From DASVEE01 sp036399695 (lineage in GTDB: Bacteria; Acidobacteriota; Thermoanaerobaculia; Gp7-AA8): a stretch of DNA of 38,275 nt. The translations under genes were made by a program, and so were the position numbers. The notes beneath the pieces are model-generated. The model made no database searches and had not been told where the DNA came from. It was given only the letters and a program-made list of their open reading frames with translations. The stretch is from NCBI GenBank assembly GCA_036399695.1, contig DASWMP010000009.1:1-38275 (forward strand), given 5' to 3'. Of this stretch, positions 33,541 to 38,275 are shown piece by piece. Positions within the stretch are counted from its first letter, which is position 1. Each line of letters opens with the position of its first letter.

Positions 33541-34785
33541 ATGGACCGTGAAATCGCACCTCAGGTTAGACGCCGGACGCTGGTGAGGCGGGTTGGCGTG
33601 GTCGCCGTCACGCTGGCCGTGGCGGCTTTTGCTTTCGCGAAGAGCGTCGAGTGGCTGCGGCCGGCCGTCGAGCGGCGGAGCCTCTCGGTGGCCCGCGTCG
33701 AGCGGGGCGCCGTCGACGCCACGCTGCAGGCCAGTGGCTCCGTCGTGCCGGCATTCGAGCAGGTTGTAGCCAGCCCGGTCGAGGCGCGCGTGCTGCGCAT
33801 CGTGCGGCGTGCCGGCGATCGCGTGCAGCCGGGCGACGAGATCGTCGCGCTCGACACGACCGCGTCGCAGCTCGAGGTCGACCGCTATCGCGAGCGGCTC
33901 GCGCAGAAGGCAAACGAGACGGCGCAGCTCCGGCTGCGGCACGACGAGACGCTCGCCTCCCTCCGCGCGCAGATCGAGCAGAAGCAGCTCGACGCCGAGA
34001 TCAACCGCTATCAGGCGGAGCAGAACCGCCGGCTGCGCGAGGCGGGCCTCGTCTCCGAGCAGTCGCACCTCGCGGCCGACACGGCGTCGAAGAAGAGCGT
34101 GATCGAGCTCAAGCAGCTCGGCGAAGCGCTCCAGCGCGCGCAGCGGACCGCCGACGCGCAGCTCGCCGCCGCGGCGATGGAACTGCGCATGCTGCAGCGC
34201 GAGCAGGACGAGTCGGGCCGCCAGCTCGCGCTCGCGGCGATGCGGGCGGAACGGAGCGGCGTCGTGACGTCGATCGTGCAGGAAGAAGGAACGGTCGTGC
34301 GGCGCGGCGACGTGATCGCCCGCGTGGCCGACCTGTCGTCCTTCCGCGTGCTCGCCTCCATCTCCGACCTGCATGCCACGCGCTTGAGCCGCGGCATGCG
34401 CGTCCGGGCGCGTCTCGAGGACCGCACCGAGATCGGCGGCTCCATCGCCAGCATCGAGCCGCGCATCGAGAACGGCACGGTGAAGTTCTACGTCGACCTC
34501 GACGAGGGCAGCCACCTGAAGCTCCGCAACAACCTGCGCGTCGACGTCTTCGTCCTGAGCGGCCGCCGCGACAACGTCCTGCGCGTCCGCCGCGGCGCCC
34601 TGGCCCAGCAGGAGCGGGAAGAAGTGTTCGTCGTCAGCGGCGATGAAGCCATCCGCAAGACGGTCCGGTACGGCCTCACCGGCGACGACTACGTGCAGGT
34701 AACCAGCGGCCTGCAGGAAGGAGAGGAAGTGATCATCTCCGATATGAGCAGCCATGAAGGCGTGAAGCGATTGCGGGTCAAGTGA
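33541..34785 (+). CDS. HlyD/MacA-type periplasmic adaptor of ABC exporter
   Basis: This 414-residue protein begins with a basic stretch and one membrane anchor (VGVVAVTLAVAAFAFA). It continues with a lipoyl-like half (VVASPVEARVLRIVRRAGDR), a long Glu/Gln-rich coiled coil (about 95-215), the second lipoyl half (ERSGVVTSIVQEEGTVVRRG) and beta-barrel domains. It links inner-membrane permeases to an outer-membrane channel. ATG 33541 (MDREIAPQ) is preferred because a sigma-54-like promoter would exclude the ATG at 33526. ATPase and permease genes follow, separated by heptamer tracts rather than overlapping. Confidence 0.9.
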   Translation: MDREIAPQVRRRTLVRRVGVVAVTLAVAAFAFAKSVEWLRPAVERRSLSVARVERGAVDATLQASGSVVPAFEQVVASPVEARVLRIVRRAGDRVQPGDEIVALDTTASQLEVDRYRERLAQKANETAQLRLRHDETLASLRAQIEQKQLDAEINRYQAEQNRRLREAGLVSEQSHLAADTASKKSVIELKQLGEALQRAQRTADAQLAAAAMELRMLQREQDESGRQLALAAMRAERSGVVTSIVQEEGTVVRRGDVIARVADLSSFRVLASISDLHATRLSRGMRVRARLEDRTEIGGSIASIEPRIENGTVKFYVDLDEGSHLKLRNNLRVDVFVLSGRRDNVLRVRRGALAQQEREEVFVVSGDEAIRKTVRYGLTGDDYVQVTSGLQEGEEVIISDMSSHEGVKRLRVK

Positions 34786-34790
34786 GGAGC

Positions 34791-34989
34791 GTTGTCCGTT
34801 GTCCGTTGTCCGTTGCCGGGGTGGTTTGCCGGTGTGGGATGGGAGCGGCTGATGATGAACGCAGAACGCAGAACGCAGAACGCAGAACGCAGAACGCAGA
34901 ACGCAGAACGCAGAACCAAAAACCAAAAACCGACAACCAACAACCAACAACGAGCAACGGACAACGAGCAACGGACAACGGAGAACGCC
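34791..34989. repeat. Longest heptamer element, 19 in-phase units
   Basis: GTTGTCC occurs three times (34791-34811), then a 45-nt core, then 19 uninterrupted heptamers at 34857-34989: GAACGCA eight times, then GAACCAA, AAACCAA, AAACCGA, CAACCAA twice, CAACGAG/CAACGGA alternating, ending GAACGCC. All 19 units have the form NAACNNN, which shows that the differently looking tracts in this window are one family. The GTTGTCC arm is complementary to the CAACGGA end. The element fills the 208-nt gap inside the exporter operon and reaches to within a few bases of the ATPase start. Confidence 0.95.
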
Positions 34990-34993
34990 CAAA

Positions 34994-35659
34994 ATGATTC
35001 GCCTTGAAAACATCGACAAGGTCTACCGCACGGAACGCGTGGAGACGCTTGCGCTGCAGAACATCAATCTCGACATTGCCAAAGGGGAGTTCGTCTCGAT
35101 CATGGGGCCGTCGGGGTGCGGGAAGAGCACGCTGCTGAACCTGATCGGGCTGCTCGACGCGCCGTCCACAGGCAAGATGGCGCTGGATGGGGAGGACGTA
35201 CATGCGTCGACCGACCGGCGGCTGGCGCGCGTCCGGAACGAGAAGCTCGGCTTCGTCTTCCAGAGCTTTCATCTCGTGCCCGACCTCACGGTCACGGACA
35301 ACGTCGAGATCCCGCTGCTGTACCGGAAGCTGAGCGGCGGCGAACGGCGCAAGCTGGCGCTGGCGGCGCTCGAGCGCGTCGGCCTCGCCTCGCGCGTGCG
35401 CCACTTCCCGACGCAGCTCTCCGGCGGGCAGCAACAGCGCGTCGCCATCGCCCGCGCGATCATCGGCCGTCCTCCCGTCATCCTCGCTGACGAGCCGACC
35501 GGCAACCTCGACTCGCAGACCGGCGAAGAGATCATGGACATCCTCCACGACCTCAACCGCAACGAGAAAGCGACCATCGTCATGGTCACGCACGACGAAC
35601 GCTTCGCCCGCCGTACGGACCGCATCGTGCGGCTGTTCGATGGGAGGCAGGTGGCTTAG
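34994..35659 (+). CDS. ABC exporter ATPase (MacB/LolD type)
   Basis: This 221-residue protein has Walker A GPSGCGKST (about 38-46), the Q-loop in VFQSFHLVPDLTVTDNVEIP, signature LSGGQQQRVAIARA, Walker B VILADEPTGNLDS and H-loop VTHD. The LVPDLTVTDNV sequence after the Q-loop is typical of the FtsE/LolD/MacB group that works with FtsX-like permeases. It would power the two permeases encoded downstream. The heptamer element ends immediately before it; no clear ribosome binding site is seen (GGAGAACGCCCAAA precedes the ATG). Confidence 0.96.
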   Translation: MIRLENIDKVYRTERVETLALQNINLDIAKGEFVSIMGPSGCGKSTLLNLIGLLDAPSTGKMALDGEDVHASTDRRLARVRNEKLGFVFQSFHLVPDLTVTDNVEIPLLYRKLSGGERRKLALAALERVGLASRVRHFPTQLSGGQQQRVAIARAIIGRPPVILADEPTGNLDSQTGEEIMDILHDLNRNEKATIVMVTHDERFARRTDRIVRLFDGRQVA

Positions 35660-35676
35660 CGCGACTGCGCGCGCAG

Positions 35677-35775
35677 TTTTTGGTTTTTGGTTTTCGGTTT
35701 TTGGTGCTGCGCTACCGCGGGGAAGCGGCGTAACAGCCAGCAATCCGAAACCAACAACCAACAACCAAAAACCGT
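35677..35775. repeat. Heptamer element with opposed arms between ATPase and permease genes
   Basis: TTTTTGG, TTTTTGG, TTTTCGG and TTTTTGG (35677-35704) face AAACCAA, CAACCAA, CAACCAA, AAACCGT (35748-35775) across a 43-nt core. The arms are complementary, so the polycistronic mRNA can form a hairpin in the 139-nt gap. Confidence 0.9.
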
Positions 35776-35798
35776 TCGAACGGAAAACGGAAATCGTT

Positions 35799-37037
35799 AT
35801 GCTCAAAAACTACATCAAGCTCGCCCTCAAGGTCCTCCGGCGGCGAAAGTTCTTCACCTTCATCTCGCTCTTCGGGATCAGCATGACGCTCGTCGTGCTG
35901 ATGCTGGCGACGGCGATTCTCGACAATCTGTTCGTGCCACGGGCGCCGGAGACGCGGTTCGAGCGGGCGCTGACGGTCTACACGCTGATGATGAAGAGCG
36001 CCGACGGGAACGGACGGCGCACCGGGCAGCCGGGCTACCGCTTCCTCGATACGAACCTGCGCGACCTGCCGGGAGCGGAGAAGGTTACGATCTTCTCGAC
36101 CGCCGCGCCGCTGCCGATGTATGCGAACGGCCGTAAGATCGAGACGCACCTGCGGCGCACCGATGCCGAGTACTGGCAGATCCTCGACCACCAGTTCATC
36201 GAGGGGGCGCCGTTCACGAAGGCGGATAACGATGAAGGGCGCTTCGTGGCCGTCATCACCGACGACATGCGCGATCAGCTCTTCGCCGGCACCTCCGCGC
36301 TCGGCAAGACCATCGACGTCGACGGCCAGCGCTTCCGCGTCATCGGCGTCGTCCGCGCCGTGCCGATCACGCGCATCGCCGGCTTCTCGGAAATCTGGGC
36401 GCCGATTCGCACGGTCAAGAACCCGGAGTTCCTGCGGCGAACGATGGACGGCTTCGGCGGCGTCGTGCTGGCGCGGAGCAAGGACGACTTCCCGCGGATG
36501 CGTGCCGAGTTCGCGCGCCGCGTGAACGCCCTTCGTCCCGAGGATCCGCACTTCAAGACGGTCCACGCGGGGCTCGATACGACGTTCGAGGCGGTGGCGC
36601 GGCTCTTCTTCCGCGATCCCGAGAACGGCGTGCTGACGCTGCGCCTCGTCCTGCTCGCCGCGGCGCTGCTCTTCATGACGCTGCCGACGCTGAACCTGAT
36701 CACCATCAACCTCAGCCGCATCATGGAGCGGGCGTCCGAGATCGGCGTGCGCAAGGCCTTCGGCGCTTCATCGCGCGCGCTCGTCGGCCAGTTCATCGTG
36801 GAGAACGTCGTCCTCACATTGATCGGCGGGATCGTCGGCTTCATCCTCGCGGTCGTCGCCATCGGCGTGCTCAACGACCTTTCGATCATCCCGTACGCCC
36901 GCTTCGACGTGAACCTCCGCATCTTCGTCTGGGGCATCCTCACCGCCGCGCTGTTCGGCGTGCTCTCGGGTGTGTATCCGGCGTGGAGGATGTCGCGAAT
37001 GCAGGCCGTCAATGCCCTTCGTGGAGGTGCCGCATGA
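35799..37037 (+). CDS. ABC exporter permease 1 (FtsX/MacB type)
   Basis: This 412-residue protein has one N-terminal membrane segment (FTFISLFGISMTLVVLMLAT), a large periplasmic MacB-like core domain (about 45-275) and three C-terminal segments containing the FtsX motif ERASEIGVRKAFGASSRAL. This is the four-segment MacB topology. ATG 35799 (MLKNYIKLALKVLRRRKFF) is the expected start; the frame is open upstream through the heptamer repeat. The stop overlaps the start of permease 2 (ATGA), so the two are made together and probably form a heterodimer. Confidence 0.93.
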   Translation: MLKNYIKLALKVLRRRKFFTFISLFGISMTLVVLMLATAILDNLFVPRAPETRFERALTVYTLMMKSADGNGRRTGQPGYRFLDTNLRDLPGAEKVTIFSTAAPLPMYANGRKIETHLRRTDAEYWQILDHQFIEGAPFTKADNDEGRFVAVITDDMRDQLFAGTSALGKTIDVDGQRFRVIGVVRAVPITRIAGFSEIWAPIRTVKNPEFLRRTMDGFGGVVLARSKDDFPRMRAEFARRVNALRPEDPHFKTVHAGLDTTFEAVARLFFRDPENGVLTLRLVLLAAALLFMTLPTLNLITINLSRIMERASEIGVRKAFGASSRALVGQFIVENVVLTLIGGIVGFILAVVAIGVLNDLSIIPYARFDVNLRIFVWGILTAALFGVLSGVYPAWRMSRMQAVNALRGGAA

Positions 37038-38260
37038 TTCGCCATCTGCTCAAGCTCGTCTGGAACCGCAGAAAGACGAACGCCCTGATCATCGCCGAGA
37101 TATTCCTGGCGTTCCTCGTCGTCTTCGCCGTGATGTGCACGGCCGTCACGATGACGAACCGCTGGGCGTATGGCACGCTCGATCCGCGCTCCACGGGCGA
37201 CCGCTCGCTCGGATTCGACTGGCACGACGTGTACGTCGCCAGCGTGGAAGCTCCGCGCGAGCTGATGGATTCGCCGGAAGCCGGCAAAGAGCTGCGCGCC
37301 ACGTCGGCACGGCTCCTCGAAGGTGTGCAGCAGACGCCGGGCGTCGTCGCCGCGTCGGCCGCGATCACGCCGCCCTACGGCTTCTCGACGATCGAGGATA
37401 CGTTCAGTGCCGAAGAGAGGCGCGGAATCGGTGTGCTCAACGACGCCGTCAGCGACGACTACGCGAAAGTGATGCAGATCCGCATCCTGCGCGGGCGCTG
37501 GTTCGGGCGGGAGGACGATGCCGCGACCTACGTCCCGGCGGTGCTCGACACGAATGCCGCGCGCGGGATCTTCGGCGACGCCGACCCGCTCGGCCAGACG
37601 TTCCGTGGCGGCAGCGACCGCAAGCTCGTCTACCGCGTGGTCGGCATCATCGCGCCGTTCCGCCTGCACGGCGAGATGGCGGAGGCGCAGCCGATGCTCT
37701 TCCACCGCGCCACTCGCGACGCGATGGTCGAGAACGTCGTGCTGCGCGTGCCGCCCGGCACCCCGCCCGCCTTCGAAGCGGCTCTCGCGGCGCGGCTGCA
37801 GGCCATCGGACCGCAGCTCTCGTTCCGCATCCGCCGGATGGACGACATGCGCCGCAATGCACTCCGCTTCAGCATGACGCCCGTCGTTGCCGGCGCGGTC
37901 GTCTGTTTCTTCCTCATCACGATGGTCGGCCTCGGCCTCACCGGCGTGCTGTGGCAGGACGTGACGAAGCGGACGCGCGAGATCGGCCTCCGCCGCGCCA
38001 CCGGCGCCTCCAGCCGCGCCGTGCTGTTTCAGGTGATCGGTGAGGTGTTGCTGCTGACGACGATTGCGGTCCTCGCGGCCTCGATCCTCATCGCCCAGCT
38101 CCCGATCCTCGGCGCCTTCACGCTGATGTCGCGCCAGGCCTACAGCGCCGGAATCATCGCCGCACTTGCGAGCATCTACGCCCTCACTCTACTTTGTGCG
38201 CTGTACCCGAGCTGGCTGGCCTCACGGCTCCGGCCGGCGGAGGCGCTGAGATATGAGTGA
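37034..38260 (+). CDS. ABC exporter permease 2 (FtsX/MacB type)
   Basis: This 408-residue protein has the same topology as permease 1: an N-terminal segment (NALIIAEIFLAFLVVFAVMC), a periplasmic core and C-terminal segments with TKRTREIGLRRATGASSRAV. It starts inside the permease 1 stop codon. The two core domains are clearly related but diverged. The substrate is unknown; MacB-like systems export peptides, siderophores or antibiotics rather than act as importers. The next gene of the operon is beyond the window end. Confidence 0.93.
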   Translation: MIRHLLKLVWNRRKTNALIIAEIFLAFLVVFAVMCTAVTMTNRWAYGTLDPRSTGDRSLGFDWHDVYVASVEAPRELMDSPEAGKELRATSARLLEGVQQTPGVVAASAAITPPYGFSTIEDTFSAEERRGIGVLNDAVSDDYAKVMQIRILRGRWFGREDDAATYVPAVLDTNAARGIFGDADPLGQTFRGGSDRKLVYRVVGIIAPFRLHGEMAEAQPMLFHRATRDAMVENVVLRVPPGTPPAFEAALAARLQAIGPQLSFRIRRMDDMRRNALRFSMTPVVAGAVVCFFLITMVGLGLTGVLWQDVTKRTREIGLRRATGASSRAVLFQVIGEVLLLTTIAVLAASILIAQLPILGAFTLMSRQAYSAGIIAALASIYALTLLCALYPSWLASRLRPAEALRYE

Positions 38261-38275
38261 GTTGGCGGTTGGCAG
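38261..38275 (+). repeat. Start of another heptamer tract at the window edge
   Basis: GTTGGCG-GTTGGCA-G follows the last stop codon directly. It has 7-nt phase and resembles the other tracts, but only two units are visible before the window ends. Confidence 0.5.

Noticed and set aside
34778..35806. Minus-strand open frame with repeated peptides through the heptamer tract
   Set aside because: The repeats are a direct reading of the heptamers, opposite the ABC ATPase gene.

Overview
The window is GC-rich and gene-dense, with short leaders and many ATGA/TGATG start-stop overlaps. It carries no rRNA, tRNA, CRISPR array or transposase that I can see. Gene content (two GH77 glucanotransferases, a DUF3536-type GH57, a TreY/TreZ trehalose pathway, a tricorn-like protease, a MacB/HlyD exporter with a sigma-54-like promoter, an RsbRST stressosome module) together with abundant 7-nt and 9-nt intergenic repeats suggests a Gram-negative soil or sediment bacterium, most likely Acidobacteriota (Thermoanaerobaculia-like). 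That assignment is an inference; there is no marker gene here to prove it.

Layout. (1) 28-1926, minus: a double-domain SAM methyltransferase, divergent from (2) 2123-11801, plus: a glycogen/trehalose run of malQ (long form), glgB (with a long Ala/Pro/Lys-rich N-terminal tail), treZ and treY. (3) 11811-13823: a Uma2-family nuclease-like protein and a coiled-coil/winged-helix-like protein, followed directly by 29 degenerate tandem units of exactly 21 bp, a 133-bp palindromic element with perfect 31-nt arms and a 168-bp palindromic element. (4) 13824-17779, minus: GH57 (DUF3536) and a second, short-form malQ. (5) 17959-22424, plus: rsbR-rsbS-rsbT, an ATPase/SpoIIE-phosphatase fusion and a hybrid histidine kinase that itself begins with an RsbT-like ATPase; a single-domain response regulator faces it on the minus strand. 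(6) 22993-24930, minus: a c-di-GMP-I riboswitch, a lytic transglycosylase, a YfiT/DinB-type protein and a double GNAT protein. (7) 25161-27526: a 61-aa hydrophilic protein divergent from a DUF4142 lipoprotein, then an orphan chorismatase and a small hypothetical protein. (8) 27605-33319: tricorn-like protease, an SDR protein and an APC amino-acid permease that ends in a clear terminator. (9) 33541-38260: a HlyD adaptor, an ABC ATPase and two FtsX/MacB-type permeases.

How the genes work together. Region 2 plus region 4 can build branched alpha-glucan (GlgB), rearrange it (two MalQ, possibly GH57) and convert its reducing ends to trehalose (TreY then TreZ); no TreX/GlgX debranching enzyme lies in the window. 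Region 5 is a partner-switching signalling unit wired to a phosphorelay. Region 6 couples c-di-GMP to a cell-wall lytic enzyme: the ligand-stabilised P1 helix of the riboswitch contains the start codon. Region 9 is an export system.

The most unusual non-coding content is the 21-bp array beside the putative DNA-binding protein, and a family of heptamer repeats (NAACNNN) usually arranged as two opposed arms. Heptamers and a separate nonamer family have also become part of coding sequence in glgB and in the GNAT gene.
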